Below, one piece after another: positions 34,853-46,080 of a DNA stretch of 64,000 nt. The notes under the pieces were generated by a model. The model had not been told where the DNA came from. It did no database searches and worked only from the letters and a program-made list of their open reading frames with translations. This DNA is from Dichomitus squalens LYAD-421 SS1 (taxonomy: Eukaryota > Basidiomycota > Agaricomycetes > Polyporales > Polyporaceae). Every line of letters begins with the position of its first letter. Position 1 is the stretch's first letter. The position numbers and the translations under genes were made by a program. The stretch is taken from contig NW_006766898.1 in assembly GCF_000275845.1 (NCBI RefSeq), positions 562,751-626,750 on the forward strand. Direction: 5' to 3'.

Positions 34853-36090
34853 ATGCCGGCCCCCACCGAGGTTTCCCCCCGAGGCTCGCCCTCGGCCATG
34901 TACACCCTCCCAAACGTCGCCACACACGATCTCCAGCGCGGATCCCCCACACCCAAGTTCGAGATTGAGCGGCCGCGGCGCCGCTCGCCCTCGCCCGTCC
35001 CCGCCAGCCCCACGCCCTCCTCGTCCAAGTCCATGTACGCGCCGCCACCCCTCACCTGGCGCAACGCCGCCCAAGACGCCATGGCGGGCATCTACTACAC
35101 CAAGGACGCGTTCCCGTCCTCGAGCTTCCTGCCCCCGCCCTTCTCGCGCGAGCGCGTGGCCGTGGACGCGGGCGACCGCGTCGAGCTCCTCGAGGAGATC
35201 GACGAGTACGCGGTGCGCGTCCGCGTCCTCCGCACGGGCGCCGTCGGCCTCATCCCCGCGTGGAACACCGAGGGCGCGCTCGAACGCCTGACGAGGATGA
35301 ACACCGCGTTCAACGAGGCGGTACGTTATCTCCCCCCCCTCCCCCTCCCCTTCGCTTCGCACGTTCGTTCTGACGCACGCGTTGTTCCCAGGCAACCTGC
35401 CCCGTGGAGGCCCGCGCCCTGCGCCGCCGCGATAGCGGCTCCTCCTCAGGCTCCGCCGCCAGCTGGGACGACGCCGCGAGCGCGCCCGCCGACGGCTGCT
35501 CGCTGACGCACGTCCACTCGCGCTGCATCCCGTTCGCGACGCGCGTCCGCTTCCCCGACTACTACGGCGCCCCCAGCGCGTACAGCGACGACGACGACGG
35601 ATCCGACGAATCCGACGCATCCGACGCGGACACGCCCGCTGGGTCTCCCCGGGAGTACGAGCGCGGGCGTCCGCTGCGGCAGTCGTCGCAGCCCGCCGTG
35701 TTCGAAGCCCTGCCGCGGACGCTCGAGAAGGGCGGGATCTCGGCGTCGGTCGGGACGGCGGCCCGGTCGCGCTCGGGCGGCAGGAAGTCTGTGAACTTCG
35801 CAGGCGGGGAGCGCCCGCAGGTCGTGTTCCGGTACCCGTCGGAGGAGGCGGTGGGTTCGCTGTTGGGGGAGGAGACGGAGGCGGAGCCCGAGCGCGGACA
35901 CGGCGAGGAGGGCGAGGAGGAGTGGTGGTGGCAGGGGTGGGAAGAGGCGCGCGAGGAGTCTGCTGGTGAGAAGGGAGGAGAGGGAGAGGGGAAGGACGCG
36001 GAGGCGAGCGACGAGACGGCGGCGGCGGAACAGGGGACCGTCGACTTTGACGAGGTCTTCCCGTTCGCGTTTGACGAGGCTGGGCTTTGA
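34853..36090 (+). CDS. SH3-domain protein with RVxF-like PP1 docking motif
   Basis: Exons 34853-35320 and 35392-36090 with a 71-nt intron encode 388 residues. An N-terminal Pro/Ser-rich part is followed by an SH3-like core at residues 90-145 (DAGDRVELLEEIDEYAVRVR, then TGAVGLIPAWNTEGALERL and TRMNTAFNEA). The second half has an acidic Ser/Asp run (SDDDDGSDESDASDAD), then RKSVNFAGG at about residue 287, which fits an RVxF protein-phosphatase-1 docking site, then QVVFRYPSEE and a very acidic tail. The combination of SH3 plus R/K-V-x-F resembles Tea4/Bud14 polarity factors that recruit PP1 to growth sites; this assignment is inference. A long minus-strand ORF across the same DNA is a codon-bias shadow. 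Confidence 0.7.
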
Positions 36091-36786
36091 CGATGGTGTC
36101 TATGCAGGCTCGCCCTCTACAGCTGGCAGGGCTACCGGAGGGCGGGCAGGTGAGACGGGAAGTGGCAAAAAGGCGGCAGGACGCTGGCCAGATAGCACTC
36201 GCACACATAGTAGGTAGGATTTCGCGTAGGGATTGGGCTCGGACGACGGATACCGGACACTCACCCAGGCTCGCTGTAATTGTCGCTGCACGGCTAGCGT
36301 TGTTGTATAGTATCTGTAACGCATAGCAAACATTCTGTTTAATGTCCGAAATCAGCGGGGCGCGTGAGCGACTTGGGTTCCCGATGACGAAGGCGTGTTT
36401 GCGAACGCACTTCGGACGCGGACGAACCAGACTACTATACTGGCAGGAAGGCGGACCGGGATCGTTCGTTGCGTAGAATTCGCATTACGAGGACGATACG
36501 ACGGCCGCGGAGCGACGGACCCGTCGGCCAAGGCTGCGATTGGCTGCGATTGGCTGCGATTGGCTGCGAGGAGGATTGGGAGCCATGATGCGCAGCACGT
36601 GATCGCGTCTTGGAGTATGACGTCGTGGTGTCGCGCGCGCCCCTGGACGGACACGCTGCCCGACATCCACCGTCGTCCGCGATCTCTGACGCCCCAACGC
36701 TCTTATATACACTCGGCAGCTGACCGGGCACATCCCATTCCTTATCTTCTGCTTCTTCATCCACGCGAATAGCTGAGCCCAGCACC
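36091..36786. promoter_or_regulatory. Promoter of phosphate carrier with clustered CCAAT boxes
   Basis: 696 bp without a gene. Three perfect 10-bp units GGCTGCGATT (36532-36561) and a partial fourth give ATTGG (inverse CCAAT) at 36539, 36549, 36559 and again at 36575, about 210-250 bp before the ATG. A TTATATACAC element lies at about 36703. Confidence 0.6.
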
Positions 36787-38208
36787 ATGGCAGACTCACA
36801 GACAAAAGCTGCCGGCAAGCAGCCGTATGTCCTCCCCCAATTCACGCCGAAAGACTACTCGACTTTCTTCTTGGCCGGGGCGCTATGCGCAACGTGAGTG
36901 CGGGTATCTGCATGCACGAGACACTCACTGACACTGACGTCGTCCGAAGGCTCACACACGGTGCGATGACTCGTGAGTGGCCGTCTCTCTTTCTGTCGCG
37001 TCTCCGTTATTCCCGGACGCTGAGCACGGCCGCCGCCCAGCCATCGACGTCGTCAAGACGCGCATCCAGGTCGACCCCGAGATGGCGCGCATGTCCCTGC
37101 TGTCCGGCGGGAGGCGGATCGTCGCGCAGGAGGGCGCGTCCGCGTTGCTCACCGGGTTCGGCCCCACCGCCGTCGGCTACTTCGTGCAGGGCGGCGCCAA
37201 GTTCTTCGGGTACGAGTTCTGGAAGAAGCAGTTCGCGTCGCTGGCTGGCGAACAGGACACCGCGGTCAAGTACCGCACTGCGATATACCTCGGGGCGTCG
37301 AGCGTCGGAGAGTAAGTCGTAGCAGTGGAACGCGAGCGGGCGTGGCACTTACCGGGAACTTGAATGCAGGTTCTTCGCCGATATCCTCCTCACGCCCCTC
37401 GAAGCCACGCGGATACGGCTCGTCTCCCAGCGGGGCTATGCCACCGGTCTCACAACGGGCTTCGCGCGATTGGCCAGAGAAGAGGGCGTGGCGGGGCTCT
37501 ACGCGGGCTTCCTGCCCATTCTCTGCAAGTACGTCCCGCACGCACGCCTCGCCCCCCCACACGCACCGCGCCTAACCCTGACACGACGGCTGCCCGCAGA
37601 CAGATCCCGTACGCGATCGGTCAGTTCACAGTGAACGAGTTCTGCCACGAGCTCGTCTTCCGCAACATGTCGGAGGAGACCAAGCGCTCCCTGAGCCAGC
37701 CCGCGAAGTACGCGATCAGCCTCGGAAGCGGCGTCGTCGCCGGCTTCGCTGCTGCCATCCTCAGCCAGGTCCGTGACCCCTTCCCCGCGACGTCCCCCGC
37801 GGGAGAAGCGCGTCGCTATTCTCGATATCAGAACGGGTGCTGACGACCACCGAACTCCGTGCGCCTGTGTATCGCGTGCCACACGTGCAGCCCGCGGACA
37901 CGCTCCTCTCGCAGATCAACAAGGGCCACGGGCCTGAGGGCTCCATGCCACACCGCCTGCGCGTGCTCGCCCAGCAATCGGGATTCCGTGGGCTTTTCGC
38001 AGGGCTGGGCCCGCGCATGATCATGACCGCTGGCCTGGTCGCCGGTCAGTTCCTCCTGTACGGAGCGATCAAAGACGGTGAGTTGGTGCTTTCGCGTTAT
38101 CGCGGAGACGCGCGTGTGCAGACGCTGACGGGCGTGCGGTTTGCATAATTAGCTCTAGGAGCGCCGCCTGGCTTGGAGATCCACAAAGAGAATGAGAGGA
38201 AGATCTAG
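36787..38208 (+). CDS. mir1: Mitochondrial phosphate carrier
   Basis: Imports phosphate across the inner mitochondrial membrane for ATP synthesis. The start at 36787 opens MADSQTKAAGKQPYVLPQFT and continues PKDYSTFFLAGALCATLTHG. Three mitochondrial carrier repeats are visible. The first signature P-I-D-V-V-K-T-R-I-Q is completed across an intron (C|CC codon). The second reads LLTPLEATRIRLVSQ. The third reads LSQPADTLLSQINKG, again across an intron. Typical phosphate-carrier blocks include GFGPTAVGYFVQGGAKFFGY, EFWKKQF and LCKQIPYAIGQFTVNEF. The last exon ends LEIHKENERKI with TAG at 38208. About seven short introns occur. Confidence 0.94.
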
Positions 38209-41200
38209 GGGCGGAGATTGCGAGATCTGGGCAGACGCCGTATGTAGATGTACTCAGAGAGATCTTGTGTTGGACTCGTACGAGACGATACCAGATTATG
38301 TATGAGCTTACCTGGCAGACGGGAAATGCCCATGCAACAACCTGTCGCGAAGAGTCGTGAGCGTTCGTCGAAGAGCAGGTTTGTTACGCTAGCGGTTGGA
38401 AGGACATTGATTGAGGCAGGAGAGGTCCAACCCCATATCGTGCCGATGTGGCAAGAACGCGGCAGCTCACGACCGGCTAATCCCGGTTGGTCCGGCCTCT
38501 CCCGAGACTAGGATCGCAGGGTTTGCGTCGTCTTCTGCACCTCTTGCGGCCCATGGTGCATGATCTTTCTACGAGCATCGAACGACTGGTATACATCCAA
38601 AGCCCGGTATCGATCTTCAATGTGGCCATCGATGCGGTGAACTGAGCTCCGCTTTGACAGAGTAAAGCATCTATGACATGCAAGGAGAAACCTCGTGCGT
38701 CTCCTGTCGTTCCTAGCCGCGAAATTGGCTTCGCAGGCATGCGCGTCGCCGAGCTTCTTGTCGGAGGAGGGCCCGTCGATCTCCAGGTGAGCACATTGGC
38801 GCCTCTTCACGCAGGCAAGTCATTAGGCCTTCATTGTGCCGTGAGTGCACTTGTTCAAACCGCGCGGCCTTCCCAGCTCGATGTCATATTTCTCCGGAGG
38901 CAGTCGATTGCGTGCGTCCATCGTTCAAGTCCCCGTATAGGTATGACGATACCGTGCAATGCACGTATCGCGGCGCCTGCGCGCGTTTGTCACCGGGGCC
39001 TTCTCTTCCTCAATCTCCTTTTCATATCGGTGTTTGATTTGACTGATCTGGTGAAAGAGCGCAGTTGTGATGGGTTGTCTCGCGTTCTGCAATCCTAAGA
39101 CTGGCGTCAGGTATTTTCGCATTGCAATATCTCGGTTTCTCCTACTTTTACCAATGTGTAATACCCAGGAAGGAACTGCATCCGCCTCTACCACAATGGT
39201 AGGAGGTGGGGAAGATCGCTGGCGCTGAATACATCAACGTAGGTACGTAGGTAGAGCCAGCGTATGCTCAGCGAAGAGGAGAGCACTTCAATGCCTCGCC
39301 GCAAAACACAATCTTTATCTCTTTCCCGCCGCACAACGGCCGTCAGTCTTTGTGGCTCGCTCGGCGCTAGCTCTTGCCACGAGACAGTGTGCACAGCTCC
39401 CTCTTGGGCTGCCGGTACCAAGAGTCCTAATCTCGTGGCCAGAAGCGAACAACTTTCTGACAAATAGCGATATCGGTGGGGCGGCTACAGACCTTCCTCG
39501 AGCTGTGATGGCCCCGCCGGCCGAGCCATGAAGCGCTGGAGTGTGTATGGACAGCTACTATTCTCTCAACGCTTCACGAAAAACGCTGTTAGTTTTGTGC
39601 TTCAATTTTCATCACATGCTGACACTTCTTGATTGTCCATCGCACATCGACTACCACGTCGCAGCGTGTGGTTTCGGGCAGTTGGACGGCGAAACGGGCA
39701 TGCATGAAAGGAGTTAGGCAACCCATACGCTTTCTATCGATGCTGCTGCGCGGAAATTCTCGAGTGAGAGCTCCGAAAGGGCGGATGCGTACCACGGCAG
39801 GACGTTGCTACGGATCTATGGCTTGGCCTACGACTTCAACGAGCACTGCTCCCTCACGACAAAGTACTGGGACAGGTGTTTTGCGACGTCTGATTGGCTC
39901 GTCACACTTATGACGACGAACAATCCAGGTCCTAATCAAGTCCGGGAGCAGAGCCACCCTTCCACCTTGCCAGTCAAACTGCTTGTTTTGAACCTTGAGA
40001 CTTTCACAGAAGTCGGTGTGTTCTGTTGAATGCGATTTGGTCGGAACACACGTCATGTATGTGGGCATCGGTCTATCGCCGATGCCCGCGTACTCCGCGG
40101 GAGCTAGAGAACCCTTCAGTTCTGGGCAGAGCGCTCTATACATCGAGCAGAAGCCCGCCATGGTTCTACGTCCTTCTGAATCGCTGGGACGCTCATGTAT
40201 CGGTCTGTACAGCGGCCGCCGGCTCGAGCGACTATTGGAACAGTCGGTTATGGGCGTCCTGTGTCCCGAAATAGCTGGTATCGTATCGTTGCCATTCTGA
40301 CAGAAGCTCAATGCGTGACAGTTCAGGGTCAAGCATGGGACGTCGCAGCGGGAAGGAGCGAAATGCATATAGCATACAAGAGGACGCAGCCTGCAAGTGA
40401 CGGCGACTTGCGTTGACGGAGTTTGGGTACGTCGCGGCTATTTCCGATTTCAAGGGTAACTACCGCCGCCCGCCACTGCGCTTATACGAGGCTACCGCTG
40501 CCAACGGCGTTGTCACTGTCCTTTTGATGAAAGGTGATACAATTGCATGATCCCAGGGTATGTCCTAGGAAGTATTTGAGTTGTTTGCTAACCATCGCGC
40601 GACGCTAGAATACACATGACAAGTACTCAGCTACGTCACTAGTACCAGTGTCACTTTCTTCAAGGCAGACACACCACGACGATCTCTAGAGCTTCGGCGA
40701 CATCAATCTTGGAGATCGTAGCCTATACATACCGAAGTAGAACTCCGATCAATACGCCCTCCTACCGGCTCAAGACGCGCAAATTCTCTTCCATTTCTGT
40801 CGTGCGTCCAGAGGCGCTTGACATGGCGCCTGCCAAGCGGATCGCAACGACATCCTGCGGCAGTTACGACGCTGAGCGGTGCACTTCCTCTGCTGGCGGT
40901 TGCTGCTGACAGACAGCGTCAGATACGCATTCACTGACCTGTCCCCGAGGGTGATACATAGCTGTAACGACAAGCTGCTCTGAACGAGCGGCAGCACGCT
41001 ACGAACGGCATAGTACGAGCACTCCAGTTCTGTTGCCAGCATACAGTAGTGCTCACCACCAACTCGCTTCCAGAACTGTCACGGGGGCCGGGGTCGTAGA
41101 CCTCCGTCGTCGCGGGCTCAAGGGCGTTTACCTATGCAATCGAATCTCTATGCGAACCTGGGGTTCAATGGCGTGGTATGAACTACGAGTCTGGCAGTAC

Positions 41201-41314
41201 AACTGCTGCCGTGATGATCAGGCCATTGTAGGTGACCTGGGACACTATATAAGACCCATTGCTTGCTAACTCAATAGATCAGATTCCTCATCCTCCTCTC
41301 CAGGTTCAGTCAAC
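38209..41314. other. Gene-poor 3.1 kb stretch upstream of terpene synthase B
   Basis: No conserved coding sequence was found on either strand. The longest ORFs (minus strand 39808-40368, plus strand 38673-39098) show no domain and have no matching splice signals. The distal end holds a TATATAAG box at 41246-41253, 62-69 bp before the start of synthase B. Confidence 0.45.
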
Positions 41315-42720
41315 ATGTTTACTTTCCTCAACGACCCCACTTTTCCCTCACTCAGCGAGGCGCACAAGCCGTTTGTCAATGAGACGGTCATGGACGTATG
41401 CGGTGTTACGTGAGTACTAGCTTCTACTGCGACGTGTAGTACCATTCTCAATCGGTTTGCCCAGACGGCCTTTTGCCGTTAGCAAACTCAGGCATAACGG
41501 CGATGTAGACATCTTAGTAGGTAGTTTGGCAATTATGTGATATTCGACGCTAACGTTCGAAACCAGGGCAGCGACGTAGACCCTATCATGGCCACCAAAG
41601 CTCTTGTGCGGGACTTCCTCGACCGACTTCCCTACACTGCCCCCTGCGTCCCGGCAGACTCGGAGCTTAGGCACGAGGTCGCAGACCTGATTGCCTCCTG
41701 GAACGCTGGCCTCAGCTGGAAGTATATCGAAGGCCTTACAGAAACCAGCTGCTCCATTGCCGAGTCAGCTTATGCACACACTAGCCACGAGCACCAGCGC
41801 ATGGTCGCCATCTACACGGCATGCCTCACCTTGGCTGACGATCTCGGGCACCACAATATGGAGGCGCTTGGGCAATTCGTTGGGCGATTCACTCGTGGGG
41901 AGCCGCAGCTGCATCCTGCCTTGGATTGCCTGGTCAAGCTACTCGGTACCCTACACGAGTTCTGTCCCCGCATCAACGCCGACGCAATCATCGCCAGCAC
42001 CGTTGATTCGGTGAGCGCGATGTACGTCGAGGTCCTTTCGCAAGGCGATGTCATCTCTCCCTTCGCGACGAAGTACCCCTTCTACTTTCGCCTCAAGACC
42101 GGTATCGCGCCGGCTTACGCTCACCTGAACTTCACGAAGAGCTGGGGGGACGACGTTGGAACTTACTATCTGCAGCTTCTTCCGTGAGAAAGCCTACTAT
42201 TCATGCTATCAGGTCTCGCAACTTACGATTCGATCAGTGAGACCGAGCTTGTGGTAGTCGGTTTCAAGTGAGTCCTTCCCTAAATGTAACTGGATAAGCG
42301 CCGAGAGCTGATAAATCTCTTGTCTGTAATCCAGCGATATGTATGTGATCCCATCCCATCCCTCTACTGCATGAGCTCAAACGACGACGTAGAATTTCGT
42401 TCTATAAGGAAACGCTCGCAGGGGAAACAGATAATTACGTCAATATGCGCGCGGCCGTGGAACAGAAACAAGCAATTTCGGTCCTCCGGCAAGTCATCGC
42501 GGAGAATTTGGACTCGGTGTACAAATTGAGGCAAATGGCTGCCCCTCAGCCAGGTCTCACGGAAATTTACCTTGGTTTCTTGATGGTCGGTAACGCAAAG
42601 AGTTGTGCAGTTGATATATTGGCTAATGGTTTGATGCATTTGCAGGGCTACGTGGAGTTCCATTTCAAGGCACGCCGATACCGGTTGCACGAGATCGTAG
42701 CGGAGGTGGACGAGCAATGA
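41315..42720 (+). CDS. TRI5-type sesquiterpene synthase B
   Basis: Class I terpene cyclase of the trichodiene-synthase fold. Modelled exons are 41315-41395, 41567-42183, 42238-42267, 42335-42340 (6 nt), 42393-42585 and 42646-42720, giving 333 residues. The Asp-rich motif is LADDLGHHN. The NSE motif is N-D-I-I-S-F-Y-K-E; its N is split over an intron and D comes wholly from the microexon CGATAT. The C-terminal R-R-Y-R-L pair is present, followed by a longer acidic tail than in the other paralogs. The exon-3 peptide is ETELVVVGFN, unlike the EHWTLGTN of A and C. The first intron (171 nt) is longer than the others and exon 1 (MFTFLNDPTFPSLSEAHKPF...) is less certain. A TATATAAG box sits about 65 bp upstream. 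Confidence 0.85.
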
Positions 42721-44167
42721 GAAGTCTACATAAGGGTTACGTTCAGTGGCGGAGCTCTGCTTCGCGAGTCGTATGGCCAACTCGGACTTCAAACTCTGCT
42801 TTGTATATGTATCCTAGCTCTGCAAACTATTCATCACAACCAACAATTCGATGAACCTCCACGATGTAGACGTTCCGAATCATCAGCTTGTCATTCCCTT
42901 TCCCACCATCTTGCACCAACTGAGGTTCCTCGCAGGAGGAGAGAGCCCAAAAGGCTTGTTCTGATTCTAATGCCTGTCAGTTACGCAATGCACAGGCTCT
43001 GCTACGGTGACAGCTTCCAACAATTTGACAATGGATCGCACTATACACCCGATTACTTATGATGTCGCTGAAGCAAGTGTTCTCAAATCACTGATTGATT
43101 CCGGCTAGTGGCAGCTGTCTTCAGACAGCCAGTGGCCCTGTGGAATCGTGTCTCGGGCATATGTAAGCTCGTAAGCAAGCAACTGGCGCGGCCGCTTCAA
43201 GGATGGAACATTCGGGCGGCACAAATGATCTCTGCGTGTATGACGCAATGGTAAAACCGATTAGAGATAGCGTCCATGCAGGACACTCCATTGACAACTA
43301 GCTGGCACATGTCACACAGACAAATGCAGGCTCTCGGAACCTCAGGCTTCAGAATACCGCAAATGCAACAGAAAGCGCCGGGTCCCAGCAAGACGGCTAC
43401 CGCCTGGAATCGAGAAGGTGTTGTGAATTCTCTGGGCCTTACGACCCTGTGACACACATCAGCACGCGCCGGTGTTGATATGATTTCGAACTGTCCTGGA
43501 AATGACCACAGATTCACGCAAAGGGATTACAAGCGCTCGTTGTCGTGCCGACGCGCCTAGAGGACACCGGATACAGAGATCTTATGATCGGGAGGTGGAA
43601 CGCTGGCACAGCACTGGCCGAGAATATGGCTCTTCAGTTCACCGACAACGACGGGAGGAAAGGTATGTTATTCAAATTCGTCGGCGTATGGCTCGATACC
43701 ACATGCCAATGTGTCTCAGATCGTACGACACTCCAGTCCTGGGCTCGGAGGCTCCTCGTTCAATCGCCGGATCAGGTCACTGCTCCGAGTCCCGAACCAG
43801 TGTTCCTGGCAGCAGCAGCAGCATCGTCACAGGCTATGCGAGTCTTTTTGAGAAGGAGGCAGTTTACGTCAGATGCGTGCAACGCCAACCGCGACGCTGT
43901 ATGCAGCCGACCGGTGTCGGGTTTTGTGGGCAGACAAGTCAGGTTGCGCCGGATGTAAGCTCCACTTATGGGATCAGGTCGAACTCTTGTAGTGCACGGT
44001 CGTGAGCTCCAGGAAGTGTCAACACTGTCGCATTTCCAGAAGCGTTCTTGGTACGACGACGGGTCGGACTTCGGTAGGCTATATAACCCCACTGGTCGTC
44101 TCGGTCTACGCAAGCTAATTACCTCACCCAGCAATCGCCAGGATCTCTTATTCCCATGCTCGCCGTG
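42721..44167. other. Intergenic, synthase B to synthase C
   Basis: About 1.45 kb without a recognisable gene. ORFs at 43502-44005 lack any domain. A CTATATAACC element at 44079-44088, about 85 bp before the synthase C start, is a likely TATA box. Confidence 0.45.
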
Positions 44168-45398
44168 ATGTCTCCAATCAGTAGTAATCTTGCTACAGTC
44201 GACGAAGTTGGTGTGATCCTGTGCCCACCATCATCTTCCGCTGACCCAGTCTACTGTTTCAGATTGTCCCAGATCCCCATGTCGAGATCAAGACCCTCAT
44301 CCGTGGTTTCCTGGACGCTAGCAACTACCAGTCGCCTAGAAGCCCCCATGACGCCGAGCTTCGCAGAAAGCTCGCGGAGGAGCTGACATCCTGGCCAGCT
44401 GACATCAAGCCTGCCCTCATCGCCAAAATCATGGACGGCAGCTGCGTCTACGCCGAAACCACATACGGCCACACGACCCACGAGCACCGGTACTTCATCG
44501 CACTCTACACAGCGTGCCTCATGTATGTCGACGATCTCGGTGAACGCGACCTCGATGCCGTCATGCGGTTCACCGGTCGCTTCGCGAGAGGTGAAAAGCA
44601 GCCGGACAAAATCCTCCAGCGTCTCGCGCAACTCCTCGGGTCCGCCCACGATCTATGGACTCAATTCGGCGCAGATGCTATCATCTCCGGAACGCTTGAT
44701 GCGGTCACAGCCATGTACATCGAGTTCACCACGAAAGATATGGTGGTGAAGCCGTCGGCGACTCGCTTCCCCTACTATCTTCGCACGAGGGCTGGACTCG
44801 GTCCGCCGTACATCCATTTCATCTTCATGAAGGAGTGGCGTGCGACACCGGAGTCGTATCTGCAGGTGCTTCCGTAAGTGGCTGTTCTCGCGCGCGTCCA
44901 CCGTCTGTTAATTAATGCACCACGTCAGGGACATGGAACACTGGACGCTGGGCACCAAGTACGTGGGTCGCTGCTGTTTCTGACTCATTCTGACTGCTTC
45001 ACGGCGGTTTCTATTACAGCGATATGTGTGTATCTTTTGCAATCCGTTACGATGCCCTCGGAAGTAGCTGACGCTCCTCCCCGCAGTCTTTCCTTCTACA
45101 AGGAGGAGCTAGCGGGGGAGACCAATAACTACGTCCATCTCCGTGCGAGCGCGGAGCGGACATCAACGGAAGAGGTTTTACGTCGACTGGTTGAAGAAGT
45201 TCTGGACAGCGCACGTCGCATGGACGCCTTGACGTACGAGGATTCGAAGTTGACTGCCCTATGGCGGACGTACATGCAAGTGCGTATAACATCAGCGAGT
45301 CTGAGTCTGATGACTGACCTAATTTGCTATAGGGATACCTAGAGTTTTCACTCAGTGCGAAACGCTACCGGCTTGCCGAGTTGGGTTATCAGCCTTGA
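44168..45398 (+). CDS. TRI5-type sesquiterpene synthase C
   Basis: Same fold and exon plan as B and D. Exons are 44168-44206, 44263-44873, 44929-44958, 45020-45025 (6 nt), 45087-45279 and 45333-45398, giving 314 residues. The start at 44168 (MSPISSNLATVDE) makes a 13-codon first exon like that of D; an in-frame ATG at 44156 is the alternative. Motifs are MYVDDLGERD for the Asp-rich region, N-D-I-L-S-F-Y-K-E-E for NSE through microexon CGATAT, and KRYRLAELG at the C-terminus. Exon 3 encodes DMEHWTLGTN, nearly the same as in A, so A and C look like the closest intact pair. Intron 1 begins GTTGGT, a weak donor. Confidence 0.87.
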
Positions 45399-46080
45399 TA
45401 TGCGGCGTCGGCTAAGAGAAGTGGCAGCCGGAGGGGCGATGTTACCGAACGAGTCTTCAAGTCATTCCGCAGCTCTTTCTTTCTTGAGCATTAACAGTGC
45501 CAAAAATTGTAGACTTGTCTCCCTGGCATCCCGTGTAAACCGACTACTCAGGCTGGAGCAACGGGGCCGGAGTTACAAATGACGCTCATGTGCTGATAGT
45601 TCTCATGTCCCGTCTTTTCTCCGTGGAATGTGTCCGCCCTCATCGGCTTCACATTCATCACTTATATCCGTTCTCCTGCCCTCTGGGGCCGCTGAGTCCA
45701 CGGTCCGCGGAACTGGGAGATAACTCATGAAGCTGCGCGCTGACTGTCCGTTCTCGCTATCAAAGCCTCCAGATGCATCTGTAGTGGACGTCTCATGACA
45801 GCCTTCCATTCAAACCCCTTCCAGGGCTTGACCGCCAGTGCAGAGTCCCTCGGCGTCTGATGTTTGGCAATTGAGACCATGTAGCGTCGGGAATAGTGTC
45901 AACTGGACGGCGCCCGTGATTGATTATTGGACTATAAAAGTCACGTAGCCCCAAAATCCCCGACACAACCGCAATTCCTGGGCATCCCGCACCTCACTAA
46001 TCCCTTACAGGTGCATTATGCATCCTACCCGCTGCGGTATATCTCACTGACTGTCCACCGCTAGTCTGGCCATCCCAAAC
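45399..46080. promoter_or_regulatory. Spacer and promoter of synthase D
   Basis: 682 bp, no gene. A TATAAAAG box lies at 45933-45940, 148 bp before the start. A CCAAT-type ATTGG lies just upstream at 45926. Confidence 0.5.

Noticed and set aside
34805..36208. 467-codon ORF on the minus strand opposite the SH3 protein
   Set aside because: Arg/Pro/Ala-rich translation without domain, caused by strong third-position GC on the coding plus strand.
38673..39098. 141-codon plus-strand ORF after the phosphate carrier
   Set aside because: No recognisable family and no codon pattern; left as intergenic.
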